This document shows, one piece after another, positions 24,672 through 37,545 of a stretch of DNA of 64,000 bases. This DNA comes from Doryteuthis pealeii (taxonomy: Eukaryota; Mollusca; Cephalopoda; Myopsida; Loliginidae), in contig CM042152.1 in NCBI GenBank assembly GCA_023376005.1, forward strand, positions 88,635,208-88,699,207. Direction: 5' to 3'. Every line of letters begins with the position of its first letter. Position 1 is the stretch's first letter. Made by a program: the position numbers and the translations under genes. Under the pieces are notes generated by a model that had not been told where the DNA came from, did no database searches, and saw only the letters and a list, made by a program, of their open reading frames with translations.

Positions 24672-25765
24672 CAATGATCATTTGAGCTATCCAGATATTC
24701 TGACACAAATACATTTTGACCAAGACTGTTATAACAATCATTTGACCTATACAGCCACAAGGACCTTTTGCGATCATTTGACCTATACAACCACAAGGAC
24801 CTTTTGACCAATACTGCTATAACAATCTGACTATACAGCCACAAGGACCTTTTGACCAATACTGCTATAACAATCATTTGACCTATACACCACAAGGACC
24901 TTTTGACCAATACTGCTATAACAATCATTTGACCACCACAAGGACCTTTTTTATACTGCTATAAACATCATTGACCTATACAGCCACAAGGACCTTTTGA
25001 CCAATACTGCTATACAATCATTTGACCTATACAGCCACAAGGTTTGACCAATACTGAGCCACAAGACCTTTTGACAATACTGATATAACAATCATTTGAC
25101 CTATACAGCCACAAGGACCTTTTGACAATCATTTGACCTATACAACCACAAGGACCTTTTGACCAATACTGCTATAACAATCATTTGACCTATACAACCA
25201 CAAGGACCTTTTGACCAATACTGCTATATCATTTGAACATTCAGACCTTACAGCCACCTTTTGACCAATACTGCTATAACAATCATTTGACCTATACAAC
25301 CACAAGGACCTTTTGACCAATACTGCTATAACAATCATTTGACCTATACAACCACAAGGACCTTTTGACCAATACTGCTATAACAATTTGGACATCATTT
25401 GACCTATACAACCACAAGGACCTTTTGACCAATACTGCTATAACAATCATACCACCAATACACTGATTCGACCTATACAGCCACAAGGACCTTTTGACCA
25501 ATACTGACAATCATTTGACCTATACAGCCACAAGATCTTTTGACCAATACTGCTATAACAATCATTCGACCTATACAGCCACAAGGATTTTTGACAATAC
25601 TACCACAGGGACTATTTGAGTTGCACTGCTACCATAAGGACAATTTGACTTATACAGCTACAACAACCATGAGGTCTATATTGCAATTACCTTTTCACAT
25701 ATCCAGCTACAACAACCTTTTGAGCCATCCAGCCACAATGACCTTTTATACATATTTACTAATAA
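24672..25765. repeat. 52-bp tandem array (VNTR), copy 2
   Basis: The same array as at 556-2100. The 52-bp spacing can be read directly between 25135 and 25187. It has fewer units than copy 1, as expected for two alleles of a variable array or for misassembly. Confidence 0.9.
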
Positions 25766-27187
25766 GATCTATTCTAAATGTATTTTTCAATCTATTAACT
25801 GTTTAGTGGTATAAGAATTAACTAAAATCTTTTTAAAAAATTGAATTCTATTCATTGGCTGTTATACTGTGAGAATTAGCTGTGATTCTTAGTATTAACC
25901 TAGAAATTATAAAACCAACTTTCTTCTCTCTCCTTTGTGATTATCATTCAAAATAATCTAAATTTAATTAACTATCAATCATAAAAATCAATTTGAGACA
26001 TCAATGTGCTTCCATAGTTTTTTTAAAATGTTTGGTATTAGATGAAAACTTTCTAACAAATTAAGTTTGGTGGAATTTCCATAACCATGAAATTTCTAAT
26101 GTCATTTGAAATTTTAATCTGACTCATTGTCATAATCTGTGAATTATTCAGACATGGATCAAAAGAAAATCAAAAATTCAGACAAGCATCAAAAGAAAGC
26201 CATAAATTTAAACATGGAAGGAAATATGAGCAGATTATTCTTTATATAAGAATGATATAATAGAAAAAAAAACACATTTGAAAGTGCATAAAGTTAAGAA
26301 AGCAATATATATGAGTTAGTAAAAAAGATAATATCAAAAGAGAAATGTGTAGAAGTAACAACCTGTGACTGAGAACGAGAAAAGAAACAGAGCAAGACAT
26401 TGTCTTGCCTGCTGGGATCGAACCTACGTCTTCCCGCATGCAAAACAAAATGCGATTTAGGCACTGGACGGACGCGAGGTTCGACTTATGTGCTCGGATG
26501 TTTGGGTAATATGCTGATAAATAACCAAAGCGAGTAGAGCGTGGCATGACAAGCATTCGGCTTACGTGAGACGGCAGTCAGAAAAGATTATTTTGACGAC
26601 AATGACAGATTTTCAGCTGCTGGTCGAAGACGAAGACTGTGTTGACCAAAAGAAAGTTTAGCCTGCTAGAAGACGGTGAACTCGCTTCTTTTTGGTCCCT
26701 CCCTTAGCAGGAACTTGTTGACTCAAATATCTATTTTTCCCCCCTCTATTTTTCCCCCCTTCTATACAACCTTAGTCCTTCTGCATTGGTAGGTATTTAC
26801 CCAAACCATTTGCCATGGGTAAGATGTGACATATACAGTCTATTTGGTGTATCTTTGGAAGTCCAAGGTTTTCACATTATTACAGTCTTAGCAACCATTT
26901 CTAGTCATTTTGAACTTTAAGTGACTAAATTCTTACCATAAAATTTACTTGCGCATTATTTAAAATGAAGTACATGGAAAAAAAATCATAGAAAAGAGCA
27001 AGGAACTTCACTCTCATTGCCACATTAGTTAATTCATGAGTCCTTGATCTTTTTCCATGATTTTTGTAGAAGAAGCAAATGTAAACAATGGCAGCCATCT
27101 TTGATTCAACATAATTTTCATGGAGAAAACATGCTGGTTTTAAAATTCATTTTAATGCATTTTTTTTTTTTTTACTTCAAAATATCT

Positions 27188-27355
27188 GACCAATACTGCT
27201 ATAACAATCATTTGACCTATACAGCCACAAGGACCTTTTGACCAATACTGCTATAACGATCATTTGACCAATACAGCCACAAGGATCTTTTGACCAATAC
27301 TGCTATAACAATCATTTGACCTATACAGCCACAAGGACCTTTTGACCAATACTGG
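27188..27355. repeat. Short satellite island of the 52-bp unit, copy 2
   Basis: Counterpart of 3548-3716, again followed at once by a SINE-A 3' half. Confidence 0.85.
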
Positions 27356-27356
27356 A

Positions 27357-27472
27357 AGGACGCCAAAACAATCTCCTTGGTCTAGCGCTATTGAAAAGGG
27401 GATAAACTCCCTCGCTGACTGGCTAATACCGACTTTAGGCTGCCCCGACGACTTCACTTACTTTTTTATACC
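27357..27472 (+). mobile_element. SINE-A, 3' half only (copy 2)
   Basis: Counterpart of 3719-3826, with restored homopolymers. Confidence 0.8.
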
Positions 27473-27756
27473 ACACACACAAGGATTATTATAATGAATA
27501 TACAGTTTAGGCAGACCAAAATGATATTGAATGATCAAGATGATGATCATCATTATGCTGTGCTCACAGATTCCCATAACTCTCTCATGTCACCCCTCTT
27601 ACAGTGATCAGCTCTGTGCTTATTTAAGGCAGGCCAAAATCATACTGGATGATAGTCAATGGTTATTAGACACTATTTAGAATGGTAATAAAACAAATCC
27701 AAAAATACCAATGTGCAGAATCTTAAGAAAGCCTAGAGAGAGCTTACGAAAAAAAA

Positions 27757-28125
27757 GTAAAGTCGTTGGGGTGGCTTAAAGTAAGTATCACCCAGACAGC
27801 GAGGGAGTCTATCCCCTTTTCACTAGTGCTAGACCAAGGAGATTATTTTTGTGTCTGAGGTGGACCAACAGCTCCTTACTTTACCCCACAGATCCCTATG
27901 CTACTCATACGCCTATGAATCACAAGGTTCCTGGTTTGATACCAGCCCTTGCCAACTCAGCGTATGAGTAGCACAGGGATCTGTTCGGTAAAGTAAGGAG
28001 CTGATGGTAGGTGTGGCGCTCCACTCAGATGCAAAAATACTCTTTGGTCTAGTGCTAAAAAGGGGATAGACTCTCTTGCTGTCTGACTGATACCGACATT
28101 AGGCCACCTCGATGACTTTACTTAC
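27757..28125. mobile_element. Head-to-head pair of SINE-A pieces (copy 2)
   Basis: Counterpart of 4113-4497 in the second 7-kb copy. A short piece is missing around 27863 compared with copy 1. Confidence 0.8.
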
Positions 28126-28856
28126 TTATATACATACACAACACACTCTTTATCTTTTTTTTTTTTAAATGGAGCTTCTCCTCGGAATATTGGAGGCAAC
28201 ATTTTCTTCTTCATGAATCAATCCTCTTTAGTTAATTAAAAAAAATCTAAAGTACATTTCACAAAAAAATCTGCCATTTTTAAAAAATTTTTTTTTAAAG
28301 ATAATTCCAAGAAAAATATTTATCCTAAAATAAAAAAAAGGTTTTTAAAGGATGAGGAAAACAATTACTGCTCCTTACTTATTCAATCAAAAATAAAATT
28401 GATAACTCTCTTGCCATGAATTGATATCTATAGAGCAAAGGCTGAATTTACAGTCCATACAAAAAATCCTACGCATTTAGCACTATATATATATAATTAA
28501 AAAAACATACTGTCATACATAATCTAAAAAATGAAGTTTTAAAATTACCCTGTTGAAAAAAATAACATCAATTTAACTGCACACTTTTTGACCACTAATG
28601 ATTAAAACTCTTTGTCCAAACACTTTTTTCCCCATGGCTCTTCAGAGACCATTTTTAGTCATAACCTAGTTTGTAAGACCTTTTTCCATGACTCCTCAAG
28701 GTTTATCCCTGGTCAAAGCAACAATCATGGCAGTACTAACCCATTTTCTCACCCCATGTTTTTTTTCTGGGTTGGATACTAGTTTTGGTCAAAACTGTAA
28801 AAGCCGGAGGTCAGGTTCACAAAGGAAACAAAAAGACCTCCTTATTAATTTGATTT

Positions 28857-29285
28857 GATTGGTTGGATTTTACAACATGTCAACCATTGTTGGGTTATTT
28901 TATGCCAAAGATTTTTGTTTTATTCATTCTAGTTGGGCATTCAATATTTTTTTTAAACTCTGTTTTTAAAAAACATTTTAAAACCCATTTTTTAATCTAT
29001 TAGATAGATGGGACACTAACAGGTACTACCACTCCAGGTCAGAGTTGACCTGAGAATAATGGCAATGAAGGGGTACTTCACAACATCTAGAATTAGAATC
29101 TCACCATGATGCAGTTTAGTTATACCGAAGATGAAAAAAGGCCCCTTGAGAATACAATCATATGACCTCTATTGACACTTTCTCTTGGAAACAATCCAGG
29201 GGACAGCATGTATGACCCTTACCACTTCAGTCCCTAACTTTAATGACATGGACAGAGATGAAGATTTGGCCACTGGTCAGATCTC
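28857..29285 (+). repeat. Dispersed repeat family C (copy 2 of the 7-kb pair)
   Basis: Counterpart of 5212-5655. Confidence 0.7.
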
Positions 29286-29814
29286 CATCCCACTCTGTTC
29301 CTAGATGTGACTCACTCCTACTTCTCCTATGATTTGTCCTTGGATTGTTAGGTAAGTAATTGAAAAAGATAATCCCTCTTATAGAAAGTCACACAGGTAA
29401 TGGATTTTTGGGCAGAGTAGGTTCCCCCCCGACCCCAAAGAAATAATGATTCATGAAGTAACACTGAAACAGGAAGTTTAATATACAGGGACATCTAATA
29501 TCAAAAGGAGCAATAAATATACATGCTTCAATCCAGATCTCCACATAGAAGAAATATAAAACGTCTAGGAAAAAATTAAACATTACATAGTCTAAAGTCA
29601 GAAGATAGTGTTTGCTTCTGAGCATGAATTGAGAAGGACTTGGATACAATATATACATCATATTGAAATGTATATGTTAAAGAGAGAGAATTTTAAAAGC
29701 CCCTACTTTCTTACTCGATTATATGACATCATCAAATGGACTTGGGAAATTTGGAGAGATAACTGAGTGAGGGCCTTTTTTGTTAACCTTTAAGGGTAAC
29801 TTATATTGTATTCA

Positions 29815-30073
29815 GGGGCCGGGTTAGCTCAGTCGGTAGAGCATTCGGCTAGAAACCACAAGGTTCCTAGTTCGATACCGGTCCCCGACAACTCAGCATA
29901 TGAGTAGCACAGGGATCTGTGCGGTAAAGTAAGGAGCTGATGGTAGGTGTGGCGCTCCACCTCAGACGCTAAAACAATCTCCTTGGTCTAGCACTATTGA
30001 AAGGGGATAGACTCCCTCGCTGACTGGCTGATACCGACTTTAGGCTGGCCCGTCGACTTTACTTTTACTTTAC
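29815..30073 (+). mobile_element. SINE-A, full-length (copy 2)
   Basis: Counterpart of 6159-6414 with the same 13-bp target duplication (29802-29814 and 30074-30086). It serves as a good family reference. Confidence 0.93.
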
Positions 30074-30714
30074 TATATTGTATTCAAACATTTTCTTTAA
30101 TTATTTATCATGTTGCATTTAATTTTTGGATTTTGAGGCATTTTTATATCCTACTTCTTTATAAAGGTCAAATTAAAAATAAAGTTTATTTATTTACTTT
30201 TGTTGAGAAGTTATTGAGATCAATTTCAAACACTAACATTACTGCAGTATGACTAATTAAAATACATATACAGAGATGCTGATAGGTATGCGTTTCTTGC
30301 ATTCCTGATGCACAAAAATCTAAAAGAACGCAGTAAAATCTTATTCATGCATCCCAGTGTTTTTCTTTTTTTTCTTCACTCACCATTTCAAGCTAACTGT
30401 AAAAAGATTTCAATAGTTTCTTAGAAATTAATTACACAGGATAGGTTACAAGTAGGAGTTAGACGGCTTTAGTTGGGACCCGTAAATTTTTCCAGAGACT
30501 CATTCAAAGCAAATATGTGCATCCCAGGACACACTAAATCAAAAAGCAATCAGCATCACTACATATATAGTTAATGTAAATAATTATATAATCTTTGATC
30601 ATAATAAATATTCACCTATGTCATAGGAAAGACACTGGAATGGGATTTAGTTCTTGCATAAAGCAAGAATATGGTATTTTAGAAAGTAGTTTTCATGATA
30701 TCCTGTACATATGA

Positions 30715-30918
30715 TGAGGGGTGCTGAAAAGTTTTCAGTCTCACTAATAAAACTTAAGAAAAATAAATATATTTGTACTGAATGTTTTGGAGAAGGACTA
30801 AAGAAATTTGAGAAAAGATGTACCAATCACCTTGAACTACTAGGTAAATATATGGAAAAGAATATACTTTTAATGGCTCTAGATCATGTTTTCTTGGTTA
30901 GACTGGGAACTTTTCAGT
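30715..30918. mobile_element. Short TIR element (mariner-like MITE), copy 2
   Basis: Counterpart of 7047-7245. The open frame inside (69 codons) has no protein-like composition and is taken as chance. Confidence 0.55.
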
Positions 30919-30939
30919 AAAAACTCATAATGAGTATCA

Positions 30940-31580
30940 CTTTTACAAGCAAATATATACACCCTCTGGTTTTAATGGTTTTTAATGTAATAACATATTA
31001 TATTAAATTAAAAAGGCTAATGAAACTAAATAAGAATGCATATAAAAGATTTGAAACAGAGGCAGGTATAATTAAAAAATAGAATAACTGAAACTTCCAC
31101 TTTGATCACTCCCATCCTTCACTGCAAAATTTTCCTAATTTAACTATTTAGTTAAAATAGGAAGTAAAGAATAAATTACAGTTATTTCTTCTAGTTAATA
31201 GATTTCTTTTAAATTCTAAGATTTATATGAGATTTTTGCTCATATTCATTAGGATAAAACCAAACAGTTAGAAATCAGTAATACTAAGCACATAATTATT
31301 AAAATCAAATTTTCATATCAATATGCAAATTAGCCTTACCGTTTACACTGTAAACTGCTATTCTGTTGTGTATATAAATACCATTGCATGTTATTAGTAT
31401 GTAGATAAGGCTAACAGTATTAATAATGTAAAACAATTTTATTAATAATTGAGGTGTAAATAAAAATAAAATCATGGATAATGTGATGTAAATAACTAAG
31501 GGAATTGTGACTTGAGTAGTAATATAGTTTTGGTTATAGACAAACAAATAATCTTCATTATAATAAGATTTCAAAATACA
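30940..31580. repeat. Dispersed repeat family F, full copy
   Basis: About 640 bp shared with 56370-57000 over its whole length, ending in ATTATAATAAGAT. A truncated copy at 7265-7379 is cut by the gap, and 35280-35375 matches only the 3' end (TAGTTTCGGTTGCAAAC). Non-coding; class unknown. Confidence 0.75.
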
Positions 31581-31925
31581 TTATTTTATGACTTATAAGC
31601 AACATAGGCAGAGAAGTTTTTCAAACCATCAGAAAAAAAATCCTTCTCTGACAGTTGAAGTCTGGGAAAGTTTTATAACTTCACATATGGTGTAAAAGAT
31701 TATTTACTTTCCTTTTCTTTTTTTGTGAAAAATATTTGTTCAACTGTAAGATTTAATCTGAAGATATGAAACTAAATTCTTTTCAAAAATATTTTTATAT
31801 TATAATAAATTTAGTCTGGGAATATTTCTCTCTTAAACTATTACAAATTCAAAATAAAAAGTTAGGAATTCAACGGAGAAAATATTTACTTCTCATATAA
31901 ACTTTCATGTGATCTTGTAGGATAT

Positions 31926-31931
31926 TTTATT
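31926..31931 (-). promoter_or_regulatory. Likely poly(A) signal of gene 2
   Basis: AATAAA on the minus strand, about 120 nt past the gene 2 stop codon. Confidence 0.5.
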
Positions 31932-32051
31932 AAAAAAAGACGTAATAAAAATGCTATTGAGTGTAGAACTATTATACATAACATTATACAAATCTCTAAG
32001 AATTTTGGCATGATGACAGGAAATAGATCTTCAGTAAAAAACAAAAAAAAA

Positions 32052-32140
32052 CTATAAATAGACATTAATGGATTTAAAGAGAATCCATCCTTGGACATTT
32101 TCCAAAAGGCAAAATATAAACAATGCCAAAAATCCAAACA
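32052..32140 (-). CDS. Gene 2, terminal exon with a hydrophobic end
   Basis: Follows the acceptor CTGTGGGTTTTAG. Joined to the upstream exon (T + TG) it reads L-FGFLALFIFCLLENVQGW then ILFKSINVYL and a TAG stop. FGFLALFIFCLL looks like a short membrane-embedded helix close to the carboxyl end. A competing acceptor (TCTTGCAG) slightly upstream would create an immediate stop in this phase. An AATAAA lies about 120 nt downstream. Family not recognised. Confidence 0.55.
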
Positions 32141-32339
32141 CTAAAACCCACAGATGTCTCTGCAAGATTTTGTATATTTCTCAGCCGTAGGAAAAGTGAA
32201 TCTAGGTAGAATCAATATGGTATAAAAACACAATAAACTATGATTAATGGGAGAAAAATCATAACAAGTAGCGGAGGAATTAGGTCAAGTGAAAAAAAAG
32301 GAAAGATAAAAGATCCTTATCATCCAAATGGCTACTTAC

Positions 32340-32519
32340 AGGCAAAGCTTTCAGCAATTCTGTACAAAATAGAGCTTAGTGAAATGGAATGAAGAAGCAC
32401 TCGGATGTGCTTGATTAATAAGTGCCATTTAAGATTTTTGGCAACTACCTGGACATCCAGCCAGGTGGTTATTTCTGGATTCATTTCAGACGGTTTATGA
32501 CTGACAAAGTCAAGAAACA
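32340..32519 (-). CDS. Gene 2, internal exon
   Basis: 59 complete codons with an ideal donor GCCT|GTAAGT and an acceptor at GTGTTTAG. The peptide begins FLDFVSHKPSEMNPEITTWL and ends SILYRIAESFA, with a hydrophobic/basic middle (LLIKHIRVLLHSI). The other two frames are closed. Phase (2 nt in, 1 nt out) matches both neighbours. The acceptor's polypyrimidine tract is weak. I do not recognise the protein. Confidence 0.65.
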
Positions 32520-32854
32520 CTAAACACTTTTATTTCTTTGATTATCTGGAATAAAATCCATTTACTTTTATGTCTTACTAGGTGAGTTTTAAAGTTCACA
32601 GTGCCCCCTTTATTTTAAAAGTTACAGACGAGATAAACATTTAAAAAAACATTTTGAATATTTTCATTTATCCTATTTTGTGAGGGATATAATGGCAGAC
32701 CAGATACGTATTATATATTACCTGTTTTTCATTTTCTAACTGAGCAAAGCAAAAGCAAAGAAAATATTCAATGAATTCTATGAAGATGTTGTGGTTGGAA
32801 GCATTATATGGTGTAAACAGTTAAAAGATGAATTTGATTGGAGGGAAAAAAAAA

Positions 32855-33735
32855 TTTAAATTCGTAATCTGACCAATCAATATCTGACTGGAGGAAAACA
32901 TACAAACCAATCAGTATTTGATTAGAGGACAATCTAAACATTTAGATTTAATCTCTGATTAGAGGTAAAATGCAAATTTAGATTTAAAATCGGACTACCT
33001 GGTACCTTATTGGAGGACAGAAAAATTTTTAGATTTAAATTTGGACCAATCATATCTGAACGGAGGACAAACCGCACATTTAGATTTCAAATCTGAACGG
33101 AGGACAAACCGCACATTTAGATTTCAAATCTGAACGGAGGAAAAACTAAACATTTAGATTTCAAATCTGATCGGAGGACAAACCAAACATTTAGATTTCA
33201 AATCTGATCGGAGGACAAACCAAACATTTAGATTTCAAATCTGATGACAAACCAAACATTTAGATTTCAAATCTGGAACATTTAGATTTCAAATCTGATC
33301 AGAGGACAAACCACATTTAGATTTCAAATCTGATCGGAGGACAAACCAAACATTTAGATTTCAAATCTGATCAGAGGACAAACCAAACATTTAGATTTCA
33401 AAAATCTGATCGGAGGACAAACAAACATTTAGATTTCAAATCTGATCGGAGGACAAACCAAACATTTAGATTTCAAATCTGATCGGAGGACAAACCAAAC
33501 ATTTAGATTTCAAATCTGATCGGAGGACAAACCAAACATTTAGATTTCAAATCTGATCAGAGGACAAACCAAACATTTAGATCTGCAAACATTTAGATTT
33601 CAAATCTGATCAGAGGACAAAACCAAACATTTAGATTTCAAATCTGATCAGAGGAAAACCAAACATTTAGATTTCAATCTGATCAGAGAACAAACCAAAC
33701 ATTTAGATTTCAAATCTGATTGGAGGACAAACCTG
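32855..33735. repeat. 37-bp tandem array
   Basis: Units of 37 bp, CATTTAGATTTCAAATCTGA followed by TCGGAGGACAAACCAAA. About 18 regular copies from about 33060, with older diverged units to the left. ATTTAGATTTCAAATCTGA is partly self-complementary (AGATTTnnAAATCT), so each unit can form a small hairpin. It lies within the long gene 2 intron. Confidence 0.92.
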
Positions 33736-35625
33736 ACAAAAATGTGTATAAAATGTTCATATTATCAAAATTATCTACTTTTTGTGACAATTATTACTTT
33801 TTAAAGAACAGGCAACATTGAGCTAAGAAATCTATATTCCCCAAATTCATATTTTAAAAAAATACACACACACACACACACATATATATATGAAGATGTA
33901 TGTACCATATTTTGAATAAAGCAGACTAATGAAGTTCCCACTTAAAGCAGAATGAAATATATCTCTTCTACAACTACTTGTTTGAGTTATTATTTTTTGT
34001 CCACTTTTCCTTACCTCATATATATATATATATATAACACCTGGTCAGTTGATTATAAAGAAATTAAAAAGAAATACCTACATTGATTTGAAGAAAATCT
34101 AGACTAAGTTCAAGAACATAAGGTAATAAAACATGGAGATGATCTACTAAAAGAATGGGAAAATAAATTTATTTCTTATCAAAATGGGATGTGTAAAATT
34201 TATTGCTGATCAATTTTACGATCAGAAATAAAACTTGGTAGGACTAAATCATAAAAAATAAAATATGCTTCCATTGGACTCAGAATTGATTTTAACAATG
34301 CACCATCTGATGTGATGTGTTGAATTAGGTGTTAAAATAGTATTTTTTTTTAATTTTTAAGCGTGTATAAAATTTCTTGAATGAAGACAAAATAATTCAA
34401 CAAACAATATAATTTGTTTACATTTATCTGTGAGTAAACTTCTGTAATTTAATCAAATAAGAAACAAATGTAATTTATTTTAATCAATGAAATTTAAAAT
34501 AGAAATTATTTTAACTTTAATTTATTGGGAAAATATACATGGAGAACTGATATTTACAACATTGTTTGCTCATGTAAATATCAAATTAGCAAATAATATA
34601 ACAATTAACATCAGATGATGTATTGTGAAAATCTGTCTTTATCTACTTTAAACTGCTCACAGTGGCTTTCTGACTTAACTGTTTCTACACATACCACACC
34701 CAAGTAAAGTACAAAAACTGATGGCTAGTTCATTTTAATTATTTGAATAGAATGGGTTCTGAGGAGAATAGATAGAGAACTTTGAAATATTCCATCATAC
34801 CGGTAAAAAATACCAAGAAAATTTGATAAAGCTATGGAGTAATTTTGATACGCAAAGTGTTAAACATAGTATTTCTGGCCACTTCATTGTTAAATAATGG
34901 TTAGCATTTAAGGTATGTTTTTTTTTTACTGAGTGTATTGTTGTAAAGCAATTGTTAAGTTAGTTTTACAATCAATTCTGTTTGGTTTTTGATTTACTTT
35001 AACAGCAAAGTCCCTATTTTCCCATATATCAGAAACATTTAGAATGACGGACACAACAAAAATACAACATCTTTATAAACAGCAGCATAAACATAATTAA
35101 TTAATAAGGTTGACTCCAAGAGCATATTAAAATCATTCCAGACCCACAATCCTTTAATTTTTGATTCCTAATTTTTGATTACTGCAATTGTTGATATGCC
35201 GTTAATAAATAAATGTCATCGTTAATAAATAAAATTTATTCTATGTATTAACAATTTTGACTATAAATCAAATACTCATTGATAAACTTACGCAATTTCT
35301 GAGGGTATAGTGACGTAAGCAGTGACATAGTTTCGGTTGCAAACAGGAACAAAATTTTCATTATAATAAGATAATCTAATATTTACATATGAATCGAATT
35401 TCGGCACTAGATAACCCATAAGGAGTTCATATAAGTTAAACAAATAAACAAAATCATTATAACCAATTATTTACAAATAAATGAAATTTCCACATTAGAT
35501 AATCGTAAATCTATAAGTGATAATTAAATAACCCATAAGGATTTGATATGCCATTAAATAAATTAATCAAACCATACAATTGCATATAATCTATTAGTAT
35601 TAGGAATGAATTGTTATTTTTTGCA
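33736..35625. other. Intron-like AT-rich DNA, no gene seen
   Basis: Short (CA)n(TA)n at 33866-33892, (TA)n at 34017-34037, and a 3' fragment of family F at 35280-35375. Otherwise no recognisable feature. Confidence 0.5.
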
Positions 35626-35629
35626 AGAT

Positions 35630-35740
35630 AAAAGACGCAAAAACAATCTCCTTGGTCTAGCGTTAGTGAAAAGGGGATAGACTCCCTCACTGATTGGCTG
35701 ATACTGACATTAGGCCGCCCCAACGACTTTACTTACTTTA
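35630..35740 (+). mobile_element. SINE-A, 3' half
   Basis: AACAATCTCCTTGGTCTAGC through ACTTTACTTACTTTA; no tRNA head. Confidence 0.8.
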
Positions 35741-36218
35741 TAGACAACATGCTTATGAAGACATTGGTCAATAGGTGAGAGTACAGAAAAAAAGGAAGAG
35801 TTCATAACTTTCCAAAAGGGCATTAGTATAAAGTGAACGCAAACAAACTTAGTCAGAATTCATGCACGGTTACACCAATTCTATTTTCATTCCCAATAAT
35901 CAATCTACTACCTTACACCTTATTAGCTTTTCTTACCACTTTTATGAGTTGAAGTAATTTTATTTGGCTGGTGGAGACAGGCCTACCAAACTGTACATAA
36001 TGAATTTTATAAAGTAAATTCTGGGGAAATAATTAATGACTATTTCTTGGTGACCTTTAACAATGCATTATGATGTAAGTACACAAATTATTCTGATGAT
36101 GAAAAACCCCATGTGGTGACTGCATTATTTGATTTATGAACCACAAGTTTCTCTTTCTCTCCCTGAGACATAATACAACAAGGACTGCATTATGTTTGTA
36201 TTTACAGGCAGGAATTGA

Positions 36219-36764
36219 CGAGGGTGAGTCAAAAAGTAATACCATTTTGTTTAGGACAGGTATAATTACCAACGCAGGAACATGTATCATACATCAAAAT
36301 GAAGCTCTTCCTCTATGGATCACATCCCTACTTCTCCACATAGTCACCGTTTCTCTCAATAGCAACGTTCTACCTTCGAATGAGAGCATGTATCCCTGCC
36401 CTTTAAAATTCTGTTGAGCCACTTGATGACTGTTTTGAGCCACTTCTTCATCATGGAATAATGTTTGCCTCTCAGACTCTCTTTCATGGGGCCGGAGAGA
36501 TGATAGTCTGAAGGCAAACATTATTCCAGTCATGAGAAGTGAAATCTGTAGTGAAGAAGTGGCTAAAGAACAGTCAACAGAATTTTACAAGGCTGGGAGA
36601 CTCTCATTCAAAGATGGAACATTGCTATTGAAAGAAACGATGACTACGCAGAGAAGTAGGGATGTGATCCACAGAGGACCAGCTTCATTTTGATGTATGG
36701 TACATGTTCCTGTGTTGGTAATTATACCTCTCCTAAACAAAATGGCATTACTTTTTGACTCACC

Positions 36765-36771
<7 letters not shown>
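36219..36771. mobile_element. Foldback made of two mariner-type ends
   Basis: Outer ends GAGGGTGAGTCAAAAAGTAA and its inverse TTACTTTTTGACTCACCCTC. Both arms contain inverted copies of a transposase carboxyl end: peptides EQSTEFYKAG and, after slips, RWNIAIERN and GDYAEK, resembling the mariner ending FY..GI..L..RW....GDYVE. The arms meet near 36500. A (TA)n run borders the right end. Not coding-competent. Confidence 0.75.
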
Positions 36772-36805
<34 letters not shown>

Positions 36806-36844
36806 GTGTTTATTTTTAAATGGCATTACTTTTTTACTATCCCT

Positions 36845-37055
36845 CATAGCTTGTTTAAATTCAGAGTTTTCCTTCTCCTAAATCACTCAATCAATTAGCA
36901 TGCTAAAACTAAAGAGCCCAGTCTGCCCTACTATTTAGGAGAGAAGAGATGGATCCATACTTAATCCATAGATATTAGCACAAAGTGAAATACAAACAAG
37001 CCTTCTCCAGGATTTGAGCTTAGGTTGCTAAGTCCATTTCCTAGGACAATATCTA
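36845..37055 (-). mobile_element. SINE-B, diverged
   Basis: TTCAGAGTTTTCCTTCTCCT, AAAGAGCCCAGTCTGCCC and the head GTCCATTTCCTAGGACAATA on the minus strand. Confidence 0.8.
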
Positions 37056-37138
37056 TGAAGGCTTTAATATAGGATTGGAATGGAAGTTTTGTCCGATACA
37101 AAATGGTATTTATTTAAACCAATAAAGACAACATGTAA

Positions 37139-37545
37139 ACTGAGAAATATAAACAAAACATCATTTGTCAGTGTCTCTAAAATGTTGAAAATAGTCTCCC
37201 TTATGGTCCACACATCTTTACATGTTGTTTTTATTGGTTAAATAAATGTTACTTTGTATGGGACAAGACTTTCATTCCAATCTGATATTAATATAATTAG
37301 ATGCTTGTAAACATAGGAACAAGTGCTTCTACATCTATTATTGGAGGATGTAGTTAATCCAAGTTCCTTGGTAAACATAGGAACAAGTGCTTCTACATCT
37401 ATTATTGGAGGATGTAGTTAATCCAAGTTCCTTGAACTAATTTAAACTTCTGCTAAACATGTTCTTTTTAATACACTGTTAAATTTTTTCCACTTTTAGT
37501 CATTCCACTACCAAAATACTGGATTGCTACTGGTGACACTGGTAG
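37139..37545. repeat. Direct duplication, copy 1 (with an internal 62-bp tandem duplication)
   Basis: Nearly identical to 38924-39260 in the same orientation. It also contains a perfect tandem duplication of 62 bp (AAACATAGGAACAAGTGCTT...) that copy 2 lacks. Includes the edge of a LINE relic. Confidence 0.9.

Larger units (their letters stand above)
24116..31055. repeat. Duplicated 7-kb segment, copy 2 (better-quality copy)
   Basis: This is the partner of 1-7379. It has longer homopolymers and continues past 31055 into the rest of a dispersed repeat and then gene 2, so it is probably the correctly placed copy. Its 52-bp array is shorter by several units than in copy 1. Confidence 0.93.

Noticed and set aside
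35005..35100. Possible plus-strand exon after TTTACTTTAACAG
   Set aside because: Good acceptor and a 30-codon frame, but no donor, stop nearby and no link in phase to gene 3.
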